Shown piece by piece: positions 1 to 8,400 of a DNA stretch of 64,000 nucleotides. Both the position numbers and the translations under genes were made by a program. Every line of letters starts with the position of its first letter. Position 1 is the first letter of the stretch. The DNA is from Victivallales bacterium (lineage in GTDB: Bacteria; Verrucomicrobiota; Lentisphaeria; Oligosphaerales; Oligosphaeraceae), in NCBI GenBank assembly GCA_017535315.1, contig JAFXUD010000012.1:218573-282572 (forward strand). Direction: 5' to 3'. Under the pieces are notes generated by a model that was not told the DNA's origin, made no database searches, and saw nothing but the letters and a program-made list of their open reading frames with translations.

Positions 1-35
1 TTGCGAGGAATAACTTGGTCGAAATCGTAGTTCAC
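1..35 (-). CDS. Partial MalY/PatB-like PLP-dependent C-S lyase (N-terminus only)
   Basis: A GTG start at 35 reading leftward gives the first residues MNYDFDQVIPR, after which the window ends. That opening resembles the N-terminus of MalY/PatB-type PLP-dependent cystathionine beta-lyases, which begin with a short Asp/Phe-rich segment before the active-site helix. A GAGGAG ribosome-binding site at 41-46 overlaps the stop codon of mnmA, so the gene is probably the third member of the nadA-mnmA operon. Only 11 residues are visible, so the family assignment is tentative. Confidence 0.45.
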   Translation of the reverse strand, partial: MNYDFDQVIPR

Positions 36-46
36 TTTTTGTCTCC

Positions 47-1126
47 TCAAATGGATTGTCCAGCAGTTCCGACATCATTCGTCTTGAGTATTCTGCTGAT
101 GACGCCGCCGCCCAGCACCTCGTCTCCATTATAGAGCACGGCGGACTGTCCGAGGGCCGCAGCGCTCACGCCATCGGTGAAAACGAGCACACCGTCCGCA
201 AAGTGTGCGGACACGGGCTTCGAGGTCGAGCGGATTTTGGCTAAAACGCTTCCTGACGGAGGCGTTCCTGATACCCAGCGGCAGTCAGTCAGCAGAAGAC
301 GCTTGGAGAGCAGCTTTTCCACGGGGCCCAACACGACCTCATTACGGCAGGCGTTGATGTCAACAACATACAACGGCTGCGTCGATGAAACGCCAAGTCC
401 CCTGCGCTGGCCGATAGTGAAGTTCCAGTGCCCCTGATGCGTACCAAGCACCTTGCCTGTTTCATCCACGATGTTCCCCTGGCGTGGCGGCGTCTGCATC
501 AACTCGCTTTTGTCGCCGCTGTAGAAGTCCTGGCTCTCTGGCTTGTCCTTGACGGCAAGGCAATAGCGGGCGGCTAATGTGCGCACGTCCGCCTTGCATA
601 ATTCCCCTAGCGGAAAAAGAATGCCTGACAGTTGCTCCTGCGTCAGACGGTACAAAAAATACGACTGGTCCTTCGCCACGTCCACGCCGCGTAGCAGATG
701 CCATTTGCCATTCCGTTGGCACACTCTTGCATAATGTCCCGTGGCAAAGGAGTCGAAAGCCAGCCCTGATTCCCTGGCAAGACGAGGCAAAAGCCCGAAC
801 TTCATTGCAGCGTTGCAGCGGACGCATGGATTTGGCGTTCGTCCAGAAAGGTACTCCTCACGGAAATAGTCAAGCACCGTCTTCTCGTAGGCGTCCGAAC
901 AATCGAAGACATGGTATGGAATATTCAGTTGAGCGCATAGCTCCCGTGCAGAGGCGATGTCTTCCGCCTCGTGCGGTCCAAAGCAGGCGTCCCCGCAGCC
1001 GCCCTGATAACGCCCCTCGCGCCAGAGGCTCATGGTGATGCCGACGACCTCGTGTCCTTGTTCTTTTAGCAGCGCGGCGGCAACGGAGGAGTCCACGCCC
1101 CCCGACAATCCGACGGCGACCTTCAT
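47..1126 (-). CDS. mnmA: tRNA 2-thiouridine synthase MnmA, variant active site
   Basis: This 359-residue protein should place sulfur on U34 of tRNAs using ATP. The PP-loop SGGVDSS (residues 8-14), the TPNPCVRCN region (98-105), ATGHYAR (128-134) and FTIGQRRG are all MnmA signatures, and the length is normal. The active site is unusual. The first position reads CxxC (C101, C104) where E. coli has DxxC, and the usual second catalytic Cys (KPESQ-x-x-C) is replaced by Tyr202. Extra cysteines occur at 44, 48, 64 and 76, so a CxxC/CxxxC iron-sulfur type chemistry is conceivable. The ATG overlaps the nadA stop by one base (TGATG), indicating translational coupling. Confidence 0.9.
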   Translation of the reverse strand: MKVAVGLSGGVDSSVAAALLKEQGHEVVGITMSLWREGRYQGGCGDACFGPHEAEDIASARELCAQLNIPYHVFDCSDAYEKTVLDYFREEYLSGRTPNPCVRCNAAMKFGLLPRLARESGLAFDSFATGHYARVCQRNGKWHLLRGVDVAKDQSYFLYRLTQEQLSGILFPLGELCKADVRTLAARYCLAVKDKPESQDFYSGDKSELMQTPPRQGNIVDETGKVLGTHQGHWNFTIGQRRGLGVSSTQPLYVVDINACRNEVVLGPVEKLLSKRLLLTDCRWVSGTPPSGSVLAKIRSTSKPVSAHFADGVLVFTDGVSAAALGQSAVLYNGDEVLGGGVISRILKTNDVGTAGQSI

Positions 1127-2028
1127 CAGTGAACCTCCAGCATCTTGTCAATCGGGTCGCGGGCGCGGCGGAGAACCTCTTCAGTTAGCTCGACAGTTGG
1201 ACTCATGTCACGCAGGCTGTTCAGAACGTCCTCCAGCGTGATGCGCTTCATGTTCGGGCAGAGGACGGCGGGTTCAAGAGGATAAAACACCTTATCGGGA
1301 TTCTCTTTCCTCATGCGATGCAGAATGCCGCCTTCCGTGCCGATGATGAACTCCTTTTGGGGCGACTCATGGACGAAGCGAAGCATTCCGCCTGTGGATA
1401 GGGCATGGTCAGCCAGGGCCACCACGGCAGGTAGGCACTCTGGGTGTACTAGCACGATGGCATCTGGATGGCGTTGCCGCGCCTCGGTGATGTGTTCGGG
1501 CAGTATCTTGTTGTGTGTCGGGCAGCACCCTGGCCAAAGCTCAATCTTGCGCCCCAGCTTGGCGGCGATGTTCGCCCCCAGATTGGCGTCGGGAAGGAAG
1601 AGCAGACGCCTGTCCGATGGCAGTGATGCGACAAGATTTTCCGCATTGCCGCTGGTGCAGCAGATGTCCACCTCCGTCTTGGTGGCCGCCGTGGTGTTGA
1701 CGTATGCGACGACCATCGTGTCGGGGTGTTCTGCGCGGTAGGCACGTATTTCCTCGGGGGAGGCCATCTCCGCCATTGGGCAGCCTGCCTTCGGGTTCGG
1801 GTGGAGCACAATGGAATCTGGCGAGAGCAGCTTGGCGGTCTCCGCCATGAAGCGCACTCCGCAGAAGACAATCACGGGCGCATGGCACTCCGCCGCCTTG
1901 CGGGAGAGCTCCAGAGAATCCCCTACGAAGTCCGCGATGTCCTGTATTTCGGGGCGCGTGTAGTTGTGCGCAAGGATCAGCGCGTTATACCTGGTCTTCA
2001 ATTCAAGTATCTCATTGACCATTTCCAT
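1126..2028 (-). CDS. nadA: Quinolinate synthase NadA
   Basis: NadA condenses iminoaspartate with dihydroxyacetone phosphate to give quinolinate in de novo NAD synthesis. The three Cys ligands of its [4Fe-4S] cluster are visible in VFCGVRFMAETAK, WPGCCPTHNKI and AVLCPNMKRIT. ILAHNYTRPEIQDIADFVGDS is the conserved N-terminal substrate motif. The frame stays open to a TTG at 2073, but that would sit about 7 bases from the predicted transcription start and has no ribosome-binding site. The ATG at 2028, or the ATG two codons later (2022) with AGGG 9 bases upstream, gives the usual family N-terminus. It heads an operon with mnmA. The NAD synthetase gene lies separately at 9.8-11.7 kb. Confidence 0.93.
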   Translation of the reverse strand: MEMVNEILELKTRYNALILAHNYTRPEIQDIADFVGDSLELSRKAAECHAPVIVFCGVRFMAETAKLLSPDSIVLHPNPKAGCPMAEMASPEEIRAYRAEHPDTMVVAYVNTTAATKTEVDICCTSGNAENLVASLPSDRRLLFLPDANLGANIAAKLGRKIELWPGCCPTHNKILPEHITEARQRHPDAIVLVHPECLPAVVALADHALSTGGMLRFVHESPQKEFIIGTEGGILHRMRKENPDKVFYPLEPAVLCPNMKRITLEDVLNSLRDMSPTVELTEEVLRRARDPIDKMLEVH

Positions 2029-2086
2029 GTTCCCTGGTGTTCCGTAGCCATAATGGTATGAATGCTTGAGCAAGTTAGTAATATAT

Positions 2087-2114
2087 AATATAGCACGATA
2101 ACATGAATGGACAA
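2087..2114 (-). promoter_or_regulatory. Promoter of the nadA-mnmA operon
   Basis: On the minus strand, TTGTCC (2114-2109) and TATATT (2092-2087) are separated by 16 bases. Transcription would start near 2080, which leaves the ATG at 2028 or 2022 with a normal leader. Confidence 0.55.
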
Positions 2115-2156
2115 ATCAGTCATTCACAAATACACTATCAAATGAGTAGTTTTAAC

Positions 2157-2184
2157 TTGAAAAGTAGGGTTTGTGCTGTATAGT
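2157..2184 (+). promoter_or_regulatory. Promoter of hydE-HD operon
   Basis: TTGAAA (2157-2162), a 16-base spacer and TATAGT (2179-2184) lie 69 bases before the hydE start. The promoter is divergent from that of nadA. Confidence 0.55.
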
Positions 2185-2252
2185 AAGACAGTTGCCTCAA
2201 GTACATTCTACTCTTCAAGTAGTATTATGCGGAAAACCGAGGAGGCGGCATC

Positions 2253-3416
2253 GTGTCCCTTGAAAAGACAATAAGCCATGAACAGCCATTCCTGATGAAC
2301 TCCGTTTCCCGAAATACTTCGGCAGAAGAGACACTCCTTGCAAAGTCGATGGAGAGTCCAGGATGCCTCACGCATGAAGAGCTGTGCGCACTTCTTGCAT
2401 TTGAAAATACGGATGCGCTGTTCGAGGCGGCCTATCGGCTGAAATGCAGGCTTCTTGGGAGGAAAGTGGCCTTGCGCGGCATCGTGGAAATGGGGAATGT
2501 CTGCGCCAAGGACTGCTACTATTGCGGCATTCGGCGTGGCAACCCCAATGTTAAGCGATACCAGTTGTCGGAAGATGATGTGGTGCGCATGGCCAGATGG
2601 TGCTATGACATGGAGTATGGCTCCGTGGTACTCCAATCGGGGGAACTCGAATCGGAAGCCCATACAGAGTTCATCGAACGCATCATCAGGCGCATACATG
2701 ACTTCGGAGGCGATTCCTTCAGCATAACACTCTCGTTGGGCGAACAGTCCGAGGAGGTTTATCGCCGCTGGCTGGAAGCTGGAGCGCACCGATATCTGCT
2801 TCGCATCGAAACCTCCAATCCTGCGTTGTATGCCAAACTCCATCCAGCCGATCATTCGCATAGCAGGAGAATGGAGTGCCTTCGGGTTCTCAAACGACTT
2901 GGCTATCAGACGGGAAGTGGCGTCATGATTGGGCTTCCTGGACAGACGCTGGACGACCTGGCGGATGACATAGCCTTCTTTCGTGACATGGATCTTGACA
3001 TGATTGGGATGGGACCATACCTGCCGCATCGAGACACGCCTTTGGGCAGGGACATTGAGCTGACTCTTGAGTATGCGGCAAAACAGCTGAAGCTTGGCCT
3101 GAAGATGATTGCGGTGACGCGTCTCTATCTCCATGACGTGAACATCGCTGCCACAACGGCACTCCAGGCACTTGATGAAAGGGGGCGCGAGCAGGGGCTT
3201 CTTGCTGGCGCGAATGTCATGATGCCCAATGCGACGGACACCGAGTACCGCCGAAACTACCAGCTCTACGAGAACAAGCCGTGCCTTGACGAAAACTCAC
3301 GGAAATGCCGCAATTGTCTGAACTGGCGGGTCATTGCCATCGGCGAGAGAATCGCCTGGGGTGTCCGCGGCGACTCCCCGCATTTCACCAACAACCATAG
3401 GAGACCAATAATATGA
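2253..3416 (+). CDS. hydE: [FeFe]-hydrogenase maturase HydE (radical SAM)
   Basis: HydE is a radical SAM enzyme that helps build the organometallic H-cluster of [FeFe] hydrogenases. The SAM cluster motif CX3CX2C is at C84, C88 and C91, followed by GIRRGNPNVKRYQL. A C-terminal CX7CX2C (C344, C352, C355) matches the second iron-sulfur site known in Thermotoga HydE and separates it from BioB or PylB. The length (387 aa) is slightly above the family norm because of about 30 extra N-terminal residues. The start is GTG with a strong GAGGAGG at 2239-2245. No hydrogenase or hydF/hydG is in the window. Its stop overlaps the next gene by 4 bases. Confidence 0.85.
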   Translation: MSLEKTISHEQPFLMNSVSRNTSAEETLLAKSMESPGCLTHEELCALLAFENTDALFEAAYRLKCRLLGRKVALRGIVEMGNVCAKDCYYCGIRRGNPNVKRYQLSEDDVVRMARWCYDMEYGSVVLQSGELESEAHTEFIERIIRRIHDFGGDSFSITLSLGEQSEEVYRRWLEAGAHRYLLRIETSNPALYAKLHPADHSHSRRMECLRVLKRLGYQTGSGVMIGLPGQTLDDLADDIAFFRDMDLDMIGMGPYLPHRDTPLGRDIELTLEYAAKQLKLGLKMIAVTRLYLHDVNIAATTALQALDERGREQGLLAGANVMMPNATDTEYRRNYQLYENKPCLDENSRKCRNCLNWRVIAIGERIAWGVRGDSPHFTNNHRRPII

Positions 3417-3973
3417 CACGCGAAGAAGCTTGGAATCTTCTAACAGAGTTCAACAAAGAGCCGTTCCACCTGCATCACGCCGAGGTGGTTGAAGGTCTGA
3501 TGCGCTATTTTGCCGTTCAGGAGGGGCTTGCTGAAGAGGCAGATTTCTGGGGTGTGGTGGGGCTGCTCCATGACCTGGACTTTGAACAATATCCGCAGGA
3601 GCACTGCGCGAAGGAGCAGCAGATCATGCAGGAACGAGGGATTGATCCACGCATCATCCACGCCGTCGCCAGCCACGGCTACGCCATCGTAAATGAGATA
3701 TTCCCAGAGCACAAAATGGAGAAAATCCTCTATGCGGTCGATGAGCTTTCAGGGCTAGTCGGCGCGACAGCGCTGATGCTGCCATCGAAAAGCGTGGCAG
3801 ACCTTCAAATCAAGACGCTTCGCAAGAAATACCGCCAACCCTCTTTCGCGGCGGGATGCTCGCGAGAGGTCATTGCCAGAGGTGCTGAACTCCTCGGCTG
3901 GACGCTGGACGAGCTGCTCGAAAAGACACTGGACGCGATGAAGGCACTTGGACCGCTGGCGAATGCAAAGTAA
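3413..3973 (+). CDS. HD-domain phosphohydrolase
   Basis: A 186-residue HD-superfamily protein. The metal-binding residues are visible as HHAEVVEG (about 21-28), LLHDLD (about 49-54, the HD pair) and HAVASHGY further on. Proteins of this type hydrolyse phosphate esters or nucleotides; the substrate cannot be told from sequence. The ATG overlaps the hydE TGA (ATGA), so the two are translationally coupled, a pairing that recurs next to radical SAM maturases. It converges on thiS with a 16-base gap. Confidence 0.75.
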   Translation: MTREEAWNLLTEFNKEPFHLHHAEVVEGLMRYFAVQEGLAEEADFWGVVGLLHDLDFEQYPQEHCAKEQQIMQERGIDPRIIHAVASHGYAIVNEIFPEHKMEKILYAVDELSGLVGATALMLPSKSVADLQIKTLRKKYRQPSFAAGCSREVIARGAELLGWTLDELLEKTLDAMKALGPLANAK

Positions 3974-3989
3974 ATTGCTCCCTTACGTT

Positions 3990-4184
3990 TTATCCTCCTT
4001 GCACACAATGCACGATTTCTACCCTGTCGCCGTCCTTCATCACGGTCTCACCGTGCTTGCTCTTGGGGACAACTGTATCATTGAGGGCCACCGCGATACC
4101 CGTTTTGGGAAATCCCTTTTCTGCCAGATATTCGGCGATTGTCCGTCCTGCGGCGGAGACCTGCTCTCCATTGATGGTAACCAT
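3990..4184 (-). CDS. thiS: Sulfur carrier protein ThiS
   Basis: A 64-residue ubiquitin-fold sulfur carrier. It starts MVTINGEQ, carries the typical IAVALNDTVVPKS strand-turn segment and ends in the Gly-Gly tail (VQGG) that is adenylated and thiocarboxylated for thiamine thiazole synthesis. No thiG, thiH or thiF is adjacent, so service in another sulfur-transfer pathway remains possible. The start is supported by AGGAG at 4190-4194 and by its own promoter. Confidence 0.85.
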   Translation of the reverse strand: MVTINGEQVSAAGRTIAEYLAEKGFPKTGIAVALNDTVVPKSKHGETVMKDGDRVEIVHCVQGG

Positions 4185-4222
4185 TGCTTCTCCTGTTTTA
4201 TTCTGCCAATTGAACGTAAATC

Positions 4223-4250
4223 AATATAATCATAGACAGCAATAATACAA
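4223..4250 (-). promoter_or_regulatory. Promoter of thiS
   Basis: Minus strand TTGTAT (4250-4245), 16-base spacer, TATATT (4228-4223), about 40 bases ahead of the thiS start. No THI-box-like structure was recognised in the leader. Confidence 0.5.
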
Positions 4251-4277
4251 CCATTTCAATAGTGTTTTTGAAGATTC

Positions 4278-4464
4278 GCTCAGTTCCAAGAGGGTAGTTT
4301 ATAGAAGCCGCGAAGCGGCAGCGCCCGTCAGGGCGCAACCATGCGTAACCCCACGCAAGCGCCCGCAAGGGCGCGCAGCATGGGGGAGGGATGCCCCCTG
4401 AACTTAGCGCCCGCAAGGGCGCAACAAAAACATTGCCATTTTCTTCCCTCATGTGGAACAGAGC
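4278..4464. repeat. Intergenic multi-hairpin element bounded by inverted repeats (R0)
   Basis: The region between the divergent thiS and Cys-pair genes is bounded by GCTCAGTTCCAAGAGGG (4278-4294) and its near-complement CCCTCATGTGGAACAGAGC (4446-4464). Inside are four short GC hairpins: GCCGC-gaa-GCGGC and three copies of GCGCCC-n4-GGGCGC. A CCATGC/GCATGG stem encloses one of them, and there is a GGGG/CCCC hairpin. No gene is credible here. The architecture recalls the R1-R5 elements but the sequence is different. Confidence 0.6.
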
Positions 4465-4498
4465 GTTATAGAAAACCTACAATTATCGATGGTCACTT

Positions 4499-4527
4499 TT
4501 GAAAAACAACTAAAATAGTTGTATATT
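4499..4527 (+). promoter_or_regulatory. Promoter of Cys-pair protein with palindromic spacer
   Basis: TTGAAA (4499-4504), a 17-base spacer and TATATT (4522-4527). The spacer holds a perfect inverted repeat, CAACTA-AAA-TAGTTG (4507-4521), a likely operator for a repressor. Confidence 0.6.
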
Positions 4528-4620
4528 ATGGAACAATTGTTTCCCAGATGTGTCTAACGACAATGAATGGGGTGATGTTCCTCCAATCTTCAATCTACAA
4601 TCAAAGCCAAAGGAAGAACC

Positions 4621-5034
4621 ATGAAGAAACTAATGTCCGTATTTGCCGTTGCCGTTCTGATGACCTGCACGATGCTTGTCGCTGGAGAAAATGATTCTGT
4701 CAAAAGTTGTTGCAAATTTAAAAAGGCATGTAGCAAGGAGAAAGCTGCTTGTTGTGCCAAGACTGAATGCTGTAAAAAGCCTGCCTGTTGCAAGCCAAGT
4801 CAGGAGTGCTGCAAGGAGGGAGCGGAGTGCTGCCAAAAGCCAGCCTGTTGCAAAAAGCCCGAGTGCTGTAAGGAAGGTGCAGAGTGCTGCAAGGACGGAG
4901 CAGACTGCTGCCAAAAGCCAGCCTGTTGCAAAAAGCCCGAGTGCTGTAAGGAAGGTGCAGAGTGCTGCAAGGACGGAGCAGACTGCTGCAAAAAGCAAGA
5001 GTGCTGCAAAGAAGATGCCTGTTGTGTCAAGTAA
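4621..5034 (+). CDS. Secreted Cys-pair repeat protein, putative metal binder
   Basis: A 137-residue protein with a signal peptide (MKKLMSVFAVAVLMTCTMLVAG). The mature part is built almost wholly of CC pairs spaced by Lys/Glu/Asp/Pro-rich linkers: 16 CC pairs plus one single Cys. Units such as KKPECC, KEGAECC and KDGADCC repeat, and two 26-residue copies are identical at the DNA level (78 bp, 4833-4988). I know no named family for it. The composition suggests thiol-based metal (Zn, Cu, Cd) or redox buffering outside the cytoplasm, or a cross-linked surface material; that is inference. It is monocistronic behind a strong promoter with an operator-like palindrome. Confidence 0.75.
   Translation: MKKLMSVFAVAVLMTCTMLVAGENDSVKSCCKFKKACSKEKAACCAKTECCKKPACCKPSQECCKEGAECCQKPACCKKPECCKEGAECCKDGADCCQKPACCKKPECCKEGAECCKDGADCCKKQECCKEDACCVK
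4833..4988 (+). repeat. Perfect 78-bp tandem duplication inside Cys-pair gene
   Basis: Bases 4833-4910 and 4911-4988 are identical over all 78 positions and encode two identical 26-residue segments. The perfect identity indicates a recent slip or unequal crossover, so repeat number probably varies between strains. Confidence 0.9.
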
Positions 5035-5123
5035 GCCTGCGGTACCCTACGAAGAACTCAAAAAGAAGCCTCTTTGAAAACCAAAAGAGCCAACTCAAAC
5101 AAAATTTAGTTGACAAAGTCTTC

Positions 5124-5178
5124 TATAGAGGACCTAAGCCCTAGAAGACTTAGAGAACCTAGAGGATCTACCCTAGAG
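5124..5178. repeat. CTAG-rich degenerate 8-9 bp repeat tract
   Basis: A run of short units (tctatagag, cctaagcc, ctagaagac, ttagagaac, ctagaggat, ctaccctag) sits between the Cys-pair gene and element R1. Similar tracts occur at 14208-14247 and 60312-60341. No coding sense. Confidence 0.45.
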
Positions 5179-5381
5179 GGTAACTATTCAGAAGAGGTGC
5201 AAATAGGCATAGGTTGCCAGATTTTCTGCGCCTTGCTGCTCTGCTTCGCTACGCAGCACGGCGCAAAGGGACTGGGGGAATCGCCTGCCCGTGGGTTTCG
5301 CTCGCGCCAGAGGCGCTCGCTTCACCCACGGCTATGTTCTTGTCGCCGCTGACGCGGCTTATCCTTCTGAATAGTTACCCT
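5177..5381 (+). repeat. Cloverleaf-type intergenic element R1
   Basis: The closing stem is a perfect 18-bp inverted repeat, AGGGTAACTATTCAGAAG (5177-5194) with its complement at 5364-5381. Inside are an arm pairing GCGCC with GGCGC, a CCGTGGGT/ACCCACGG stem capped by GCGCC-aga-GGCGC, and a GCCGC-tgac-GCGGC hairpin. R5 has the same core orientation; R2-R4 have the opposite one. It lies between two rightward genes. Reading frames through it are artefacts of the repeat. Confidence 0.8.
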
Positions 5382-5434
5382 AACGGTTGTAGTATATCTT
5401 GGAAACTCAAATATCCTCCCCCCAAAAAACAAAC

Positions 5435-8400
5435 ATGAATATTCGTAAGTGGTTCCTGGTTGCATTATTGCTATTTACAGGTGTGCTGTGTGCCTTTGAC
5501 GAAGAAAAATGGTTAGGACAGATTCTCACGGATGCAACGGTAGCAAAACGCTATGCTTTGGAAAACAATCGTCCTCTCCTGGTTGAGGTGGGGCATAATA
5601 ACTGTGATCATTGCAAGTTCTTTATTAATAATGTCTTAATTACTCAAAGGTTCATTGATTTTGCCACCGAGAATCGCCTGGTTTTACTGAGCATGCAGAA
5701 CAAAACCAATGCCAGCAATACTTACCGTGCTTTCCAAAGCGAATTGCTCTACAATGGACAAACGTTCCCGATGCTTATGATGTTTCATGTCAAACCAGAG
5801 GCAGATATCTACAGCAGTGCATTGGACAAGAGCCAGGTGGAACTCTGTTTGCTAACAGGGGATGCTACGATTACCCAAAAGACGGGACTGAAGTATCCCG
5901 ACACGCTCACAACCATACTTGGGGTCACAATGAGTCCAGAGTCCAGTTGGAATCCCAACGATTGCATCGCATTGATAGAGAAGTTCTTCCCGAACAATTA
6001 CTGGGAGACTCTTGTGCCAAGTCAGGAGGATGATTATGAGGAGGCGATTGACCTGGGGCGTGTCTGGGATGACTTGCATATCCCGATGAAGGACGGGAAG
6101 TACTACGACAGCGACTGGACGCAGCGTAAAAATGTTCCTGCCCAGACAGGTGAAAATCCTCTGTTCTGGTTCAAGTTCACGGGGCACCAGGGGGTGCGGT
6201 ATTTCTTCGAGACGCAAAATCCGCGCTTGACTGGCGGCAATAACCTGACGTTCACTGCCGAGATGTTTGCCTCGCGTGACGGCAAGCCCATTCCCCCCGC
6301 TCTGGGAAGCGTTACCTCCACAAACTTTGACACGCTTGCAAACGGCTTCTGGTTTGATGCACCTGCTGGGGATGCCATCGACCAGCTCTACTACCTCCGA
6401 ATTCAGGGGACGGGCGGCACTGCAGATACCAGCGCATCCTTCACCCTGCGCTATCACGAGGAGCCTTCGAATCCAGAGCCTGGCACCTTGAGGAATCCCC
6501 TTTGGACGGGGGCTGAACTCGGCCAATGGACGATGGATTTGGACGCCGCACTTGCCGCCTCCCGCAATGACGGCAAGCCTGTCCTGCTCTATTTCGTGGC
6601 CATCCACTGGTGCCCGCATTGCCTCGGCTGGGAGCATCTTGCGTTTTCAACCGAAGCCTTCGCTGAACGTACAGCAGGATACTATCTCGTCGTGATGGAC
6701 AACCGCCGCCGCAACGGTTCTGGCCCTGCCCTGATGACGGACAACCAGGTTGGCGGCTACCGCAAGACCTGGGGCATCTCCGATGAGACTGCCACCACAA
6801 AATTAGCCGAGACACGCACCATCGAGGTTGCGTTGTCCCGCGGGCAATCCCCCACAGCGGATTACCCGACTGGACGAATCGGCTACCCATCCTTTGTTGT
6901 CGTTCGCGCCATCAACGGCGACGGTCCCCTCTACACGGGCATGGATGTTGTCGCACGTGTTGACGACGTCTGGACGGGCGAGAAGGATGTCACCAATGCC
7001 TTCGATCAGTTTGACGCACTCTACGCGGACGGATATGCGGAGACGCAGCAATATCCAGAAGAGGCCAACCCAAACGTCTTCACAACCTCTGGGCAGACTT
7101 TGACTGCCGATTTGTGTCCAATGGCTTCAACCTGGTTTGCCCGCGCGGACATCCCCTCTGGAAAGTATTGGCAGTTTGAGGTACCCGCTGTTGTCGGCAC
7201 GGATGCAACAGCAACCCTAACCGTCTTCGATGAAGATGGCGCGACCGCTCTTGCGACACGTTCCTTTACACTGGCGGATGGTGCCCACATCCTCTTCGCA
7301 CCTGGAGAGGACGCGCCAGAGTTCGTCTGGTGCCGTTTGACAGTGGACGATTTGAACGTTCCGATACGTCTCCCCGTGACTGCAACGCAGAAGCCTATCA
7401 CGGAGGCAGTCTCAATTGCAACTGATGAACTCTACGTATTCCGCACAGCCAACGGATTCGCCCAAATACCATTGCGTTGGATGTCTCTCCTAGATTCTCC
7501 CCCCGATATCACGCTTGCGTATCAGGTCGAGACCGAGGTGGCACAGGATTGCGTCACGGTTGGAACTGGCACATTTGCCTGGCCTGCGGAGGCGGGTAGC
7601 ACCGCATTGCTTCCCATTCCTGTCCATGTTCCTGCAGACCGTGCTGACTGGGAAGGCACGCTGGACTTTACTGTGACGCTCCTGAATCCTGACAATGACA
7701 AATATCTGGTAGTGTCTCCTGCAAGTATCGTGGTTCATATCACCAGCACGACCATCTTTCCGCAGGAAAGCAAGGTCTTTCTGTTTTCGAAAGGAGTTTA
7801 CTCCGAGGTCCGCCTCCCTGTCTGCACCAAGGAGAATCCGACGATTTCCGTGGCACCACTTCCAAAGGGCATGTCATACGAGTGGGACGTAAAAACCAGT
7901 TCGATTCTGCTGTACGGCATTCCCCTGGAAAACCAGTCGGACGTGGCAGCGACTGTGACCGTTGAAGATGTGTCCCACCCCTTCAAATGGACTGTCTATG
8001 ACTCTGGTAACCGAGTCCTAACCGTCCAAACTATTGGCGGCTATCTCACTGGTAATAATGGGCTCTCGGGTAGTTTCTACCTGACCAACCAGGCAGATGG
8101 CAAGGTCGATGTCACCTTGACCACAGCCGATGGCACACGACAGGGCACTGCCAACGGATGGCAAAACGGCTCTGGCGAAGACACTCTTGTCGTCGTCTGT
8201 ACGTGGGACGATGGCGCAACCCTTCAGCTTGAAGCCAACACAGACGGCACAGGAACAGGTGTTTTCACGGATGGAACTGGGGGCACTTATTCTGCCGTCC
8301 TCTATATTCCAATGGAAGATGCCACGCACTTTGCAGGCAGATATCATGTTGCCTATCGTGCAGAAGACGATGTGGATGGCATCTCTCGTGGATGGACCAT

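Noticed and set aside
2029..2073. N-terminal extension of NadA from a TTG codon
   Set aside because: It lies within about 7 bases of the predicted transcription start, lacks a ribosome-binding site and exceeds the family N-terminus.
4198..4452. 84-codon open frame on the minus strand through the R0 element
   Set aside because: It runs through inverted GC hairpins and overlaps the thiS promoter; composition is repeat-like.
5110..5352. Open frame of 80 codons through element R1 (and similar frames through R2, R3 and R5) giving peptides with SPARGFRSRQRRSLHPRL-like text
   Set aside because: The frames follow the structured repeat, have no ribosome-binding site, differ in frame and strand relative to flanking genes and are explained by the repeat family.
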